A stretch of DNA of 46,154 nt from Oscillospiraceae bacterium (lineage in GTDB: Bacteria > Bacillota > Clostridia > Oscillospirales > CAG-272), in contig SVTZ01000003.1 of NCBI GenBank assembly GCA_015063525.1, forward strand, positions 1 to 46,154. The letters are read 5' to 3'. How positions within the stretch are numbered: position 1 is the stretch's first letter; every line of letters starts with the position of its first letter. Under the pieces are notes generated by a model. It did not search any database. It had not been told where the DNA came from and saw only the letters and a program-made list of their open reading frames with translations. Shown here piece after piece: positions 1 through 9,477 of this stretch. A program made the position numbers and the translations under genes.

Positions 1-333
1 TTATTTCTCCCCCTCGCTTTCGTTTGTTTTATTCTCACCGCGAAGTTCGGCCTGTTTTTTTGCTTTCGCCCTTTCTTCGGCGGATCTTTCCGCCTGATCC
101 TTTTCGAGGCGCTCAAGGTTTTTTGTCGCGGTAAGGATGAATTTTATCATTGAAAAAAGTCCGATGAAAACACCGATTATAAGAAGCAGTGCCCAGATCC
201 ACCTAGGGGCAGAGGCGTATTCGGTCAGTAAAAAAGCTGTGAGCGCTCCGATGCCGATTGGAAGGGCAAGGGTATAGAAGGCCTGGAAAATAATATTTAG
301 CAGGTAAACCGCACTAACAACCTTTCTGTACAT
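1..333 (-). CDS. Small membrane protein, possibly AtpI/AtpZ-like
   Basis: ORF with two hydrophobic segments and a charged K/E-rich C-terminus; family assignment tentative. Confidence 0.5.
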   Translation of the reverse strand: MYRKVVSAVYLLNIIFQAFYTLALPIGIGALTAFLLTEYASAPRWIWALLLIIGVFIGLFSMIKFILTATKNLERLEKDQAERSAEERAKAKKQAELRGENKTNESEGEK

Positions 334-594
334 ATACCCTCCGTTTATTACTCCGGCCCAAGACTTTTGTTGTAATTAATTTACAAAAATTCCAAAATTC
401 CACAATATTATTTTAGCACGGTTTCCTATAAAAATCAAGCGAAAAGACAAAAGTTAATATATTAACAAAAAAGTTTTAAAGCTTTTTTGCTGTTTTTATA
501 TTTTTAAAGAAAAGATAGACAAAAAAATTTTTGTGTCTTTGTTTATTTTGTACATTGAGCTAACGGTAAATTCAAAATCGCCTCATAAATCAAT

Positions 595-628
595 GAAAAA
601 AAGCCGGGACTACATGAGATGCAGTCCC
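595..628 (-). terminator. Rho-independent terminator downstream of RNHCP gene
   Basis: Minus strand GGGACTGCA-tctca-TGTAGTCCC followed by GGC-TTTTTTT. Confidence 0.75.
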
Positions 629-650
629 AACAATAAAATCTAAATTTTGT

Positions 651-977
651 CTAACTCAAGCCTGCCGTCAGTTTTATCAGTAAATCGTTATCATCTGGTT
701 GATTTCCCTCGACGGCTGCCTTGTTACGTACGGTTTTGCCGCATTTATCGCATCGATGAATGATGATAAATCCCTTTTTGGGGTCCGGAAGAGTCTGAAT
801 AGGGCGGAGAATCCCGCCGCAGTCGTTAGCTCTGTCGCCGGGGTTAATATCTACGTGGAGCGAGCAAAGGCAGAATGGACAATGATTCCTAGACGTGTAG
901 CCGAGTGGAAGCACCTTGCGGCCGCAGTTTTTGCAGATAAAGCCCTCGTCGTTCTTCTTGAAACGCTTGTTTTCCAT
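651..977 (-). CDS. RNHCP domain protein
   Basis: Contains the literal SRNHCPFC motif and paired CxxC motifs (CKNC, CDKC). Confidence 0.88.
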   Translation of the reverse strand: MENKRFKKNDEGFICKNCGRKVLPLGYTSRNHCPFCLCSLHVDINPGDRANDCGGILRPIQTLPDPKKGFIIIHRCDKCGKTVRNKAAVEGNQPDDNDLLIKLTAGLS

Positions 978-987
978 TTGCCTCTCC

Positions 988-2379
988 TTATTTGCCTACG
1001 CAGAATTTTGAGAATATATCATTAACGATTTCCTCGCTTACGGCGCGTCCGTCAAGCTCTGAAATTGCGCCGATAGCACGCTCAATATCGCTTGATGACG
1101 CGTCCTGGGAGAAGCCGTGCTCCAGGCTCTCTATTGCCACGGAGATAAAGTCAAGACATCTGTTAAGTGCGGCATACTGTCTTGCGGAGGAGATCACCGC
1201 ATCCGATCCGACAATGATTTTTTCATCGGTGAACAGACGGTTTACAAGCTCTGATAGTCTGATTATAGCGTCAGCTTCTTCATTCTTTGCGGATATTTCT
1301 ATAACTGCATCAAATCCTTGAAGCTGTTTTTTGTCAAATTTTGCATCAAGGTCGGTTTTGTTAAGCAAGGCGATCTTGGCAGCACTTGCCTCGCTCACAG
1401 CCTTAACTATTAGCTCGTCCTCCTCGTCGAAAGGCCTTGAAATATCGAAAATTGCAAACAAAAGCTCACTTTTTTTGATCATTTCGCGGCTTCTTTCTAT
1501 TCCTATGCGCTCGACGCCGTCCATATTTTTTCTCTCTCTTATACCTGCAGTGTCGGCTAGGTTAAGTATAACTCTGCCGAGGGGAATGCTGTGTGTAAGC
1601 ACGTCGCGGGTCGTACCCGGAATGTCGGTAACGATGGCCGCGTCAAAGCCGAGAAGAAGGTTGTAAAGTGAACTTTTACCAACATTTGGCTTGCCGCAGA
1701 TAACTGTGGAAACGCCTTCATTAATAGCCCGTCCGGTGCGGTAGGTAGAGAGAAGCTTTTGGGTTTCTTCCTTTATATTATAAAGCTGATCGAGAATTTC
1801 TCGGTCGGTAAAGTCGCCGAGATCCTCATCGGGATAGTCGATGCGAGCGTAGATAGAGCTCATCAGACTGACAAGCTTTGTGCGTATATTGACGAGAGCC
1901 TCGGTAAGTTTTGCTCTCGCGCTTCCGCCGGAAAGCCTTATCTGCTCGAGGCTTCTTGCCTCAAGCAGATCGGATATAGCCTCCGCCTCGGTAAGGCTGA
2001 GACGTCCGTTGATAAATGCCCGCTTGGTAAACTCGCCTGCCGCAGCAAGGACTGCGCCTGCGCGCAGGAGCGTCTCAAGCACCGTTCTCGTAACCAAAAT
2101 ACCGCCGTGACAGCCGATCTCCACAGTATCCTCTCCCGTGTAGGAATGAGGCGCAGGAAAGCGCGTGGCAAGCACGTCGTCTATTCTCTCGCCATCATCG
2201 ACGATGTGTCCGTAAACCTGTATTCTAGGGTCACAGTCGGAAAACTTCCTGCCCGAGACGGGAAGGAATACTCGATCGGCAATCTCAAAGGCACCATTGC
2301 CCGACATACGGATAATGGCAACCCCACCCTTGCCGGGTGGGGTAGAAACCGCCGCAATTACCTGCGTCAGATTGTTCAT
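988..2379 (-). CDS. mnmE: tRNA uridine-5-carboxymethylaminomethyl modification GTPase MnmE
   Basis: N-terminal TPPGKGGVAIIRMSG, G-domain GKPNVGKSSLYN and DIPGTTRD, C-terminal FCVGK. Confidence 0.97.
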   Translation of the reverse strand: MNNLTQVIAAVSTPPGKGGVAIIRMSGNGAFEIADRVFLPVSGRKFSDCDPRIQVYGHIVDDGERIDDVLATRFPAPHSYTGEDTVEIGCHGGILVTRTVLETLLRAGAVLAAAGEFTKRAFINGRLSLTEAEAISDLLEARSLEQIRLSGGSARAKLTEALVNIRTKLVSLMSSIYARIDYPDEDLGDFTDREILDQLYNIKEETQKLLSTYRTGRAINEGVSTVICGKPNVGKSSLYNLLLGFDAAIVTDIPGTTRDVLTHSIPLGRVILNLADTAGIRERKNMDGVERIGIERSREMIKKSELLFAIFDISRPFDEEDELIVKAVSEASAAKIALLNKTDLDAKFDKKQLQGFDAVIEISAKNEEADAIIRLSELVNRLFTDEKIIVGSDAVISSARQYAALNRCLDFISVAIESLEHGFSQDASSSDIERAIGAISELDGRAVSEEIVNDIFSKFCVGK

Positions 2380-3296
2380 TATGCCTCTTGGGTCTCCTCT
2401 GCCTTAACCTCTTCCGCCTCGTTATCCTCAAAGAGCTCCTTGGGCTTCTTGTCGGTAAGGAAGATTACGATCTTTCTGTTGTTGTCAGAGCCAATAGAGT
2501 TGGTGGAAACACCCTCGATGCCCTGGATTTCGGAGTGGATAATTCTTCTTTCGTAAGCGCTCATAGGCTCAAGCATAACGCTTCTCTTGTTGCGAAGTGC
2601 CTTCTGCGCCATTCTTCTTGCAAGAGCTCTGAGAGTTTCCTCTCTCTTCTTTCTGTAGCCCTCGATGTCAAGGGTAACTCGGCTCTTGTCTCTCTCACCT
2701 TTGCTATTCTTTCTTGCAGATGCAAGGTTAGCAAGATACTGAAGCGCGTCAAGTGTGTCGCCGTGGTGGCCGATAAGCGCAGATGCGTCGTCACCGACGA
2801 TGGTAATTCTTCTGGTACCGTCCTCGCAGGCGTAAAGCTCTGCCTCGGCGTTGAGTCCGATATCGGCGATAACCGTCTTAACGAAGTCGAAGGACATATC
2901 CTCGCCTTCTTCTACGAAGCGGCGCTCCATCTTAAGCTCTGCCTCAGGAATAACCTCGCTCTTGGGAGCAGACTTGGGAGACTCGGCCTTCTTCTCTACG
3001 GGCTTCTTAGCCTTCTGCTTCTGCTGACTCTCGCGTTTTTCGTTTCTCTTGTTCTCGCCACCCTTGTTTTCTTTCTTGGGGCGGTCGCTTCTGTGGCGCT
3101 TCTCGTGGGTGTCGGGAAGCTCGATGAAGGCTCTTACCTTGGCGGGTCTTACGCCGATAATGCCGAAAATACCCTTGCTTCCTGAATCAACTATTTCAAA
3201 CTGTACATCGTCAAGCTCGCCTGCGCCGAGCGCAACTCTGGCGTTTTCCTTAGCGTCAAGGATGTCCTTGCCGACTGCTGTTACTTCTTTAATCAT
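2379..3296 (-). CDS. jag: RNA-binding protein Jag/KhpB (Jag_N, KH, R3H)
   Basis: MIKEVTAVGKDILDAKENA N-terminus, GHHGDTLDALQYLANLA KH motif, R3H-like EPMSAYERRIIHSEIQ; internal ATG chosen over the ORF-track start. Confidence 0.92.
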   Translation of the reverse strand: MIKEVTAVGKDILDAKENARVALGAGELDDVQFEIVDSGSKGIFGIIGVRPAKVRAFIELPDTHEKRHRSDRPKKENKGGENKRNEKRESQQKQKAKKPVEKKAESPKSAPKSEVIPEAELKMERRFVEEGEDMSFDFVKTVIADIGLNAEAELYACEDGTRRITIVGDDASALIGHHGDTLDALQYLANLASARKNSKGERDKSRVTLDIEGYRKKREETLRALARRMAQKALRNKRSVMLEPMSAYERRIIHSEIQGIEGVSTNSIGSDNNRKIVIFLTDKKPKELFEDNEAEEVKAEETQEA

Positions 3297-3327
3297 TTTG
3301 TCTTTTTCCTCAATAAATAATGTATAT

Positions 3328-4368
3328 TTAGTCCTTGATTTCGGGGATATCCATATCGCCCGAAGCATTGCTGTTCTTTCCTTCTACCTTGAGCTCTGGA
3401 AGAGAGTCGTAATCCTCATCGTCAATGTAATGAAGAGAACGTACCTTGGGGGCGTTCTTTGCGGCGCTTCTTGCCGCCTTTTCGGCCTCCTTCTGCGCCT
3501 TCTTCATTTCCTTAAGCTCCTCCTCGCTGAACTTGGGAAGAGGCATAGCGCGGGAGATAATGAAGCTCTGAAGAATGCCGAGAGCCGACTGATAGATCCA
3601 GTAAATGCCCATCATTCCGGAGAAGGAGAAGGCCATCCAAAGGGTCATTGCAGGCATCATAATATCCATCATCTTCAAAGATGCATTAGCCTGCGCGTCC
3701 TGAGCCGCCGTAGCCGGGTTGGAGTTCCACTTACGAGTGAGGAACATAGAAAGCCAGGTCAGAGCTGCCGCAATGATAGGAACGAGCACAAGCCAGCTGA
3801 TGGTGGTAAGGCTGGGTGTTGCCGAAAGGTTGGTGCCAAACAGAGAGAAGTCGGGAAGTCTTGACAGGTCAAATTCTGCAAGAGCTGCCTGGCCGTTAGC
3901 TGCGATATAATTGTTGATTTCGCCTACCAGCTTGATCTGGTCGGTCTGGGTAGATCCAATGATAGTCTTGATGCTCTCAACAGCCGAGTCGTCAAGACCG
4001 CAGATGTAGGAAAGAGGTCCTCTGATAACGTTGTAAAGGAAGATGATGATAGGGAACTGAAGAAGCATGGGCAGACAACCCGAGAAGGGGCTGTAGCCCT
4101 CCTTCTGCTGAAGCTCCATGATCTCCTGCTGCTGCTTTTGAAGAGTAGGCTGATCGGTTCTTCCTTTGTATTTTGCTTTGATAAGCTCGATCTTGGGAGC
4201 AAGTCCCGCCATTTTAATCTGATTTTTCTGTTGCTTGATCGAGAAGGGAAGGAACAGAATCTTGAAAAGAAGGGCGTAAAGTAAAAGTCCGAAGACGTAT
4301 TTTCCGCCAAATAGGCTACTGAACCATGATAGCATGGTTCCGAGTAATTCGTAAAGCCAATCTAACAT
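3328..4368 (-). CDS. yidC: YidC/Oxa1 family membrane protein insertase
   Basis: Multi-TM protein with GYSPFSGCLPMLLQFPIIIFLYNVI; placed in rpmH-rnpA-yidD-yidC-jag order. Confidence 0.95.
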   Translation of the reverse strand: MLDWLYELLGTMLSWFSSLFGGKYVFGLLLYALLFKILFLPFSIKQQKNQIKMAGLAPKIELIKAKYKGRTDQPTLQKQQQEIMELQQKEGYSPFSGCLPMLLQFPIIIFLYNVIRGPLSYICGLDDSAVESIKTIIGSTQTDQIKLVGEINNYIAANGQAALAEFDLSRLPDFSLFGTNLSATPSLTTISWLVLVPIIAAALTWLSMFLTRKWNSNPATAAQDAQANASLKMMDIMMPAMTLWMAFSFSGMMGIYWIYQSALGILQSFIISRAMPLPKFSEEELKEMKKAQKEAEKAARSAAKNAPKVRSLHYIDDEDYDSLPELKVEGKNSNASGDMDIPEIKD

Positions 4369-4371
4369 TTT

Positions 4372-4671
4372 TTAGTTTTCCTTTTCTTTTTCGGTTATGT
4401 CGGTATGAGTATGTTTCTCACATTGGTTTTCCCTGCATTTTGAATAGCTTTTAAATCCTCTGTCCGGAACGGGATCGTAACCGCCTTTTCCAAAGGGGTT
4501 ACAGCGTAAAATCCGCCAGACGGTGAGAATCAAGCCTGCAAAAAAGCCGCGTTTCTGAAATGCCTCTATGGCATAGGCCGAACAGGTCGGTGTGAACCTG
4601 CAGCAGGGCGGTTTTAATGGTGAGATATATTTTCTGTAAAGGCGTACGAGCCATATCATTATATGCTTCAT
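4372..4671 (-). CDS. yidD: Membrane protein insertion efficiency factor YidD
   Basis: [31 protein letters not shown]...[17 protein letters not shown]. Confidence 0.96.
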   Translation of the reverse strand: MKHIMIWLVRLYRKYISPLKPPCCRFTPTCSAYAIEAFQKRGFFAGLILTVWRILRCNPFGKGGYDPVPDRGFKSYSKCRENQCEKHTHTDITEKEKEN

Positions 4672-5063
4672 TTTTTTTCGCCTTGTTCTTCGGTATACAT
4701 ACCGAGCTTTGTAAATGCCTGATCAAGCTGGCGCTTGATCTCTGTGCTTTTGAGCTTTACCGATGCACTGCGCGCTGCAATAACGATAAGAAAGCCAACC
4801 TTGAGAGTCTTTTCTTTCTCAAGTGCTCTGAGTCCTTCGCGCATTATGCGTCGGCAGCGGCTTCTTACTACCGCGCCTCCAAGCTTTGTTGATGTGGTAA
4901 GACCGATGCGGTTTACCACCTTTTTTTCGGGATGTGCTTTCGCGAGCCGCTTTGCGGCATAGTCGGGCAGAATGTAAACTGCGAGAGCCGACGTCACCGC
5001 TCTCTTGCCCTTTGAATACGCCTTGGAATACAGATGATTTTCGCATATTGCTCTGAACTTCAT
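4668..5063 (-). CDS. rnpA: Ribonuclease P protein component
   Basis: [28 protein letters not shown] motif; between yidD and rpmH. Confidence 0.95.
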   Translation of the reverse strand: MKFRAICENHLYSKAYSKGKRAVTSALAVYILPDYAAKRLAKAHPEKKVVNRIGLTTSTKLGGAVVRSRCRRIMREGLRALEKEKTLKVGFLIVIAARSASVKLKSTEIKRQLDQAFTKLGMYTEEQGEKK

Positions 5064-5190
5064 ATCTGTACCCTCTTTCTTAAAATAGCCTTGTATTATG
5101 CAAAATCCTCCGATAAATGTCTAAGAAGCACTTTATCGGAGGATTTTCTGGCCGTCCGTGACGACCGAGTCGGTAGCAACCGACCTTCAA

Positions 5191-5325
5191 TTAATAGGTG
5201 AGCTTAGCTCTACCCTTGGCGCGTCTTCTCTTAAGAACTTTTCTGCCGTTAGCGGTAGCCATTCTCTTTCTGAAGCCATGTTCCTTTTTTCTCTGTCTCT
5301 TCTTGGGCTGGTATGTTCTCTTCAT
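5191..5325 (-). CDS. rpmH: 50S ribosomal protein L34
   Basis: Manual translation [44 protein letters not shown] (44 aa) with AAGGAGGTG RBS; not in the supplied ORF track. Confidence 0.97.
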   Translation of the reverse strand: MKRTYQPKKRQRKKEHGFRKRMATANGRKVLKRRRAKGRAKLTY

Positions 5326-5408
5326 GACTCGCACCTCCTTGTAAAATTAGATTAACGTCCGGAGCTTTTATGCTCCATATTTCGCGTGTTCATACGAAAG
5401 CAGAATAC

Positions 5409-5437
5409 ATTATAACGCAATTTAACTTTTTTGTCAA
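5409..5437 (-). promoter_or_regulatory. Consensus sigmaA promoter for rpmH operon
   Basis: Minus strand TTGACA-N17-TATAAT. Confidence 0.85.
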
Positions 5438-5529
5438 GGGATTTTTGAAAACTTTTAATATTTTAATGTTATTTATACACTGTTTTTTAAAGTTTTAGGA
5501 AAAATGACAAAGAAGAAATTCTCTTTCTA

Positions 5530-5558
5530 TTGACTTTTTTCCTTGTTTCTGCTAAAAT
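5530..5558 (+). promoter_or_regulatory. sigmaA promoter for hpt
   Basis: TTGACT-N17-TAAAAT. Confidence 0.75.
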
Positions 5559-5593
5559 ATACTGTATAAAATTAAAATGGGGAGTGTGTGTTT

Positions 5594-6154
5594 ATGACCA
5601 ATAGAGACATTCAGAAGATTCTCATTTCCGAAGATGAGCTTGACACGGTTGTTACTCGTCTTGCGGCAGAGATCGACCGCGATTATTCGGGCTCTGATAA
5701 AAGACTCGTGCTTCTTTGCATTCTTAAGGGATCTATAGTCTTTATGGGCGATCTTATGAAAAAGATCAACGTTCCTGTGGAGATCGACTGTATGAGAGTT
5801 TCTTCCTACGGCAACGGCACCTCCTCCGGCGGAAGCGTCAATATTATTCTTGACGTTATGCGCTCGGACATAAACACCTGCGATTTCCTCATTGTTGAAG
5901 ATATTATTGACAGCGGCAGAACGCTTGCGTATCTGACAGGTTACCTTATGAACAAGGGAGCAAGGAGTGTAAAAACCTGTACTCTGCTTGACAAGCCCTC
6001 TCGCCGTGCGGTTGATTTTACTCCCGATTATATTGGTATTGAAATTCCCGACGAGTTCGTTGTCGGATACGGCCTTGATTATGCGGAAAGATACCGCGAG
6101 CTTCCTTTTGTTGGAATATTGAAGCCGGAAGTATATAAGGACTCTGATGAGTAA
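5594..6154 (+). CDS. hpt: Hypoxanthine phosphoribosyltransferase
   Basis: LVLLCILKGSIVFMGDL and FLIVEDIIDSGRTLAYL PRPP loop; GTG at 5588 is an alternative start. Confidence 0.95.
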   Translation: MTNRDIQKILISEDELDTVVTRLAAEIDRDYSGSDKRLVLLCILKGSIVFMGDLMKKINVPVEIDCMRVSSYGNGTSSGGSVNIILDVMRSDINTCDFLIVEDIIDSGRTLAYLTGYLMNKGARSVKTCTLLDKPSRRAVDFTPDYIGIEIPDEFVVGYGLDYAERYRELPFVGILKPEVYKDSDE

Positions 6155-7478
6155 GGTCGGACTTTATACATTAGGCTGCAAGGTTTCGCTTTACGAGACC
6201 GAGGCTGTTGCCGAGTCATTCGCGGATGCAGGCTTTGAGGTCTGCTCATTCGACGAGGTTTGCGATGTGTACGTGATTAATACCTGCACGGTTACCGCAG
6301 AAAGCGATGCAAAGTCGAGAAAGTATATAAGACGCGCTATAAGAAAAAATCCGGAGGCTGTCGTTATCGTCATCGGCTGCTACAGCCAGCGTGAGCCTGA
6401 AGAGGTAGCGAGAATCGAGGGCGTCAGTGCTGTTATCGGCACGGCGGACAAGCTGAAATGTGTTGAAATTGCGGAGAAATTTCTTGATTCGAAATTTGAA
6501 ATTCGAAATTCGAAATTGATTAACGTGGCAAAACTTGATGATGCGAAATTCGAGCCAATGCGCGTAAAGACGGCGCCACGTACACGTGCTTATGTAAAAA
6601 TTGAGGACGGATGCGAGTGCAAATGTAGCTACTGCGCTATTTCGGGTGCTCGCGGACCTGTAAGGTCGAAGAAGCCGGAGGATGTTATTTCCGAGGTTGA
6701 GGGACTTTACAAAAACGGAACGCTCGAGGTCGTGCTTACCGGTATTGAGACCGGATCTTACGGTGCAGATTTTGAGGAAAAATACGACCTTGCCGACCTT
6801 ATCAACGAGCTTGACGTAAGGCATAGCTGCGAGAGAATAAGGCTTGGCTCAATGGCACCCGAGCTACTCTCGGCAAAATTCATAGAAAAAATTGCACCTT
6901 TAAAAATAATGGTGCCTCATTTCCATATATCAATGCAAAGCGGATCGGACAACGTTCTTAGGGCAATGAAGCGGAGATACAACCGTAAGATGGCGTTGGA
7001 TAATATAAGACGCATCCGAGAAATGATGCCAAATGCTATGTTGACTGCCGATCTTATGGTCGGCTTCCCCGGCGAGACCGAGGAGGATTTTCTTGATACG
7101 ATGCGCTTTGTTCGCGAGGCAAGACTTCTTGATGCTCACGTTTTCGCTTACTCAAAGCGAGAGGGAACGCCTGCGGCGAGCTATGAAGATCAGATTCCCG
7201 AGCAGATAAAAAGAGAGCGCAGCGCAAGGCTTATTAAAGAGTGCGAGGCTATGCGCGACGAAATCCTCTCCGAGACCGTCTCCTGCGGCAAGCCGCTTTC
7301 ATGCATATTTGAGAGTAGACAAGGGGAGTATTACACCGCCCATTCGGACTCATATATTGAGGTCAGGGTTAAGAGCGATCTAGACCTTTCAGGTAGATTG
7401 ATTTTTGTCAAGCCGCTTTATACAAATAATGGCGTGATTTACGGCGAAATCATACAAAATGACAACAATAGTTTATAA
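6147..7478 (+). CDS. mtaB: MtaB-type methylthiotransferase (tRNA ms2t6A)
   Basis: TLGCKVSLYETEAV, DVYVINTCTVT, radical SAM GCECKCSYC, TRAM-like C-terminus. Confidence 0.9.
   Translation: MSKVGLYTLGCKVSLYETEAVAESFADAGFEVCSFDEVCDVYVINTCTVTAESDAKSRKYIRRAIRKNPEAVVIVIGCYSQREPEEVARIEGVSAVIGTADKLKCVEIAEKFLDSKFEIRNSKLINVAKLDDAKFEPMRVKTAPRTRAYVKIEDGCECKCSYCAISGARGPVRSKKPEDVISEVEGLYKNGTLEVVLTGIETGSYGADFEEKYDLADLINELDVRHSCERIRLGSMAPELLSAKFIEKIAPLKIMVPHFHISMQSGSDNVLRAMKRRYNRKMALDNIRRIREMMPNAMLTADLMVGFPGETEEDFLDTMRFVREARLLDAHVFAYSKREGTPAASYEDQIPEQIKRERSARLIKECEAMRDEILSETVSCGKPLSCIFESRQGEYYTAHSDSYIEVRVKSDLDLSGRLIFVKPLYTNNGVIYGEIIQNDNNSL
6488..6515 (+). repeat. Heptanucleotide tandem repeat (TTCGAAA x4, one copy TTTGAAA) inside mtaB
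   Basis: TTCGAAA TTTGAAA TTCGAAA TTCGAAA read directly. Confidence 0.95.
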
Positions 7479-7504
7479 TTTTTCACATCATAGAGGTATA
7501 AATA

Positions 7505-8896
7505 ATGGAAAACAGCAAAAAGACAATGGACAAAATTGTGGCTCTCTGCAAGAACAGAGGCTTTATCTTCCCCGGCAGTGAGATCTACGGCGGTCTTGCA
7601 AACTCCTGGGACTACGGTCCTCTCGGCGTTGAGTTCAAGAACAACGTAAAGCGTGCTTGGTGGAAGAAGTTCGTTCAGGAATCCCGCTACAACGTGGGTC
7701 TTGACGCAGCTATAATTATGAACCCCGAGACCTGGGTTGCTTCCGGTCACGTCGGCGGATTCTCCGACCCTCTTATGGACTGCAAGGGTTGTAAGGCTCG
7801 TCATAGAGCCGACAAGCTTATCGAGGACTATGCCTTCCAGAACGGCCTTAACGACAACCCCGCATCATGGTCATTTGAGCAGATGGCAGAGTACATTAAA
7901 GATAAGGGCATCGTTTGCCCCATTTGCGGCGGCAAGGATTTCGCCGACATCAAGAAGTTTAACCTTATGTTCAAGACCTTTATCGGTGTAACCGAGGAGT
8001 CCTCAAGCACGGTTTACCTTCGTCCCGAGACCGCTCAGGGTATTTTCGTTAACTTCCCCGCAGTACAGCGTTCCGCAAGAAAGAAGCTTCCCTTCGGTAT
8101 CTGCCAGATCGGTAAGTCCTTCCGTAACGAGATCACTCCCGGTAACTTCGTTTTCAGAACGCGTGAGTTCGAGCAGATGGAGCTTGAGTTCTTCTGCAAG
8201 CCCGGCACCGACCTTGAGTGGTTTGCATATTGGAAGAATTTCTGCCACCAGTGGCTTCTTAACCTTGGTATGAAGGACGAAAACCTTCGCCTTCGCGACC
8301 ACGATCCCGAGGAGCTTTGCTTCTACTCCAAGGCGACCACCGACTTTGAGTTCCTCTTCCCCTTCGGCTGGGGCGAGCTTTGGGGCATTGCTGACAGAAC
8401 AGATTACGACCTTACCCAGCACGGTAACCACTCCGGCAAGGATCTGACCTTCTTCGATCAGGAGACAGGCGAGCACTACGTTCCTTATGTTGTCGAGCCC
8501 TCGCTCGGCGCGGACAGAGTTGCTCTTGCATTCCTTGTTGACGCTTACGATGAGGAGGAGATCGCCGAGGGAGACGTTCGTACTGTTCTTCACCTTCATC
8601 CCGCCCTTGCACCCGTTAAGTGCGCGGTGCTTCCTCTCTCAAAGAAGCTTTCTGAAAAGGCTCTCGAGCTTTATGACGAGCTTGCGAAGGAGTTTAACAT
8701 TGAGTTCGACGAGACCGGCTCTATCGGTAAGAGATATCGCCGTCAGGACGAGATCGGTACTCCCTTCTGCATCACCTACGACTTCGATACCGAGAACGAC
8801 GGCTGCGTAACTGTTCGTGACAGAGATTCTATGGAGCAGGTGAGAATTCCTCTTGCGGAAGTGAAGAATTATATTGCTGAACGCATTAAGTTCTAA
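7505..8896 (+). CDS. glyS: Glycyl-tRNA synthetase (single-chain dimeric type)
   Basis: [49 protein letters not shown]. Confidence 0.97.
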   Translation: MENSKKTMDKIVALCKNRGFIFPGSEIYGGLANSWDYGPLGVEFKNNVKRAWWKKFVQESRYNVGLDAAIIMNPETWVASGHVGGFSDPLMDCKGCKARHRADKLIEDYAFQNGLNDNPASWSFEQMAEYIKDKGIVCPICGGKDFADIKKFNLMFKTFIGVTEESSSTVYLRPETAQGIFVNFPAVQRSARKKLPFGICQIGKSFRNEITPGNFVFRTREFEQMELEFFCKPGTDLEWFAYWKNFCHQWLLNLGMKDENLRLRDHDPEELCFYSKATTDFEFLFPFGWGELWGIADRTDYDLTQHGNHSGKDLTFFDQETGEHYVPYVVEPSLGADRVALAFLVDAYDEEEIAEGDVRTVLHLHPALAPVKCAVLPLSKKLSEKALELYDELAKEFNIEFDETGSIGKRYRRQDEIGTPFCITYDFDTENDGCVTVRDRDSMEQVRIPLAEVKNYIAERIKF

Positions 8897-8927
8897 TTAC
8901 TCACCGTAGACAAATTAAACATAAAAT

Positions 8928-8952
8928 CGGACGAGCGATGCTCGCCCCTACA
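8928..8952. repeat. REP-like palindromic element, copy 1
   Basis: CGGACGAGCGATGCTCGCCCCTACA; 24/25 identical to the reverse complement of 45976-46000. Confidence 0.8.
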
Positions 8953-8960
8953 AAAATAAA

Positions 8961-8986
8961 AGGGCGTTTCCATTTGGTAACGCCCT
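8961..8986. terminator. Hairpin between glyS and luxS (possible terminator)
   Basis: AGGGCGTT-N10-AACGCCCT perfect stem; weak U tract. Confidence 0.5.
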
Positions 8987-9003
8987 AATTTAAAGGAAAA
9001 GCT

Positions 9004-9477
9004 ATGGAAAAAATACAGAAAATAGCCTCTTTTACAGTCGATCACGACCTGCTGAGCGAGGGCATTTACGTCTCTCGCATTGACGGCGACGTAACCACCT
9101 ACGACCTTCGTACCCGCGTGCCTAACGCGGGTGATTATATGGATAATCTGACTATGCACTCGGTGGAGCATATGTTTGCCACCTATGTCAGGGCGAGCGA
9201 GATCGGCGAGCGTGTGGTTTACTTCGGACCTATGGGCTGTCAGACCGGATTTTATCTTTTGGTGCGTAACGCCGTTAACGAAGAGGTCCTTGAGGTCGTA
9301 AAGAGGGTTCTTTCAAAAATTATTAATCATTCGGGTGAAATGTTTGGCGCGGTGAGGAAGGAATGCGGAAATTACAGAAATCTCGATCTTTCCTCGGCAA
9401 AGCGTGAGTGCGAAAGATACCTGAATATCCTTGAAAGCAAGGAAAATGATTTCCTCTACAAAGGAGAAAAAATATGA
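9004..9477 (+). CDS. luxS: S-ribosylhomocysteine lyase
   Basis: SFTVDHDLL, HSVEHMFATYVR, FGPMGCQTGFYL, HSGEMFGAVRKECGNYRNLDL. Confidence 0.97.
   Translation: MEKIQKIASFTVDHDLLSEGIYVSRIDGDVTTYDLRTRVPNAGDYMDNLTMHSVEHMFATYVRASEIGERVVYFGPMGCQTGFYLLVRNAVNEEVLEVVKRVLSKIINHSGEMFGAVRKECGNYRNLDLSSAKRECERYLNILESKENDFLYKGEKI

Noticed and set aside
1759-3864. Long plus-strand ORFs (265, 265 and 271 aa) antisense to mnmE, jag and yidC
   Set aside because: Fully overlap strong conserved minus-strand genes, have no recognisable domains, and arise from codon bias on the opposite strand.
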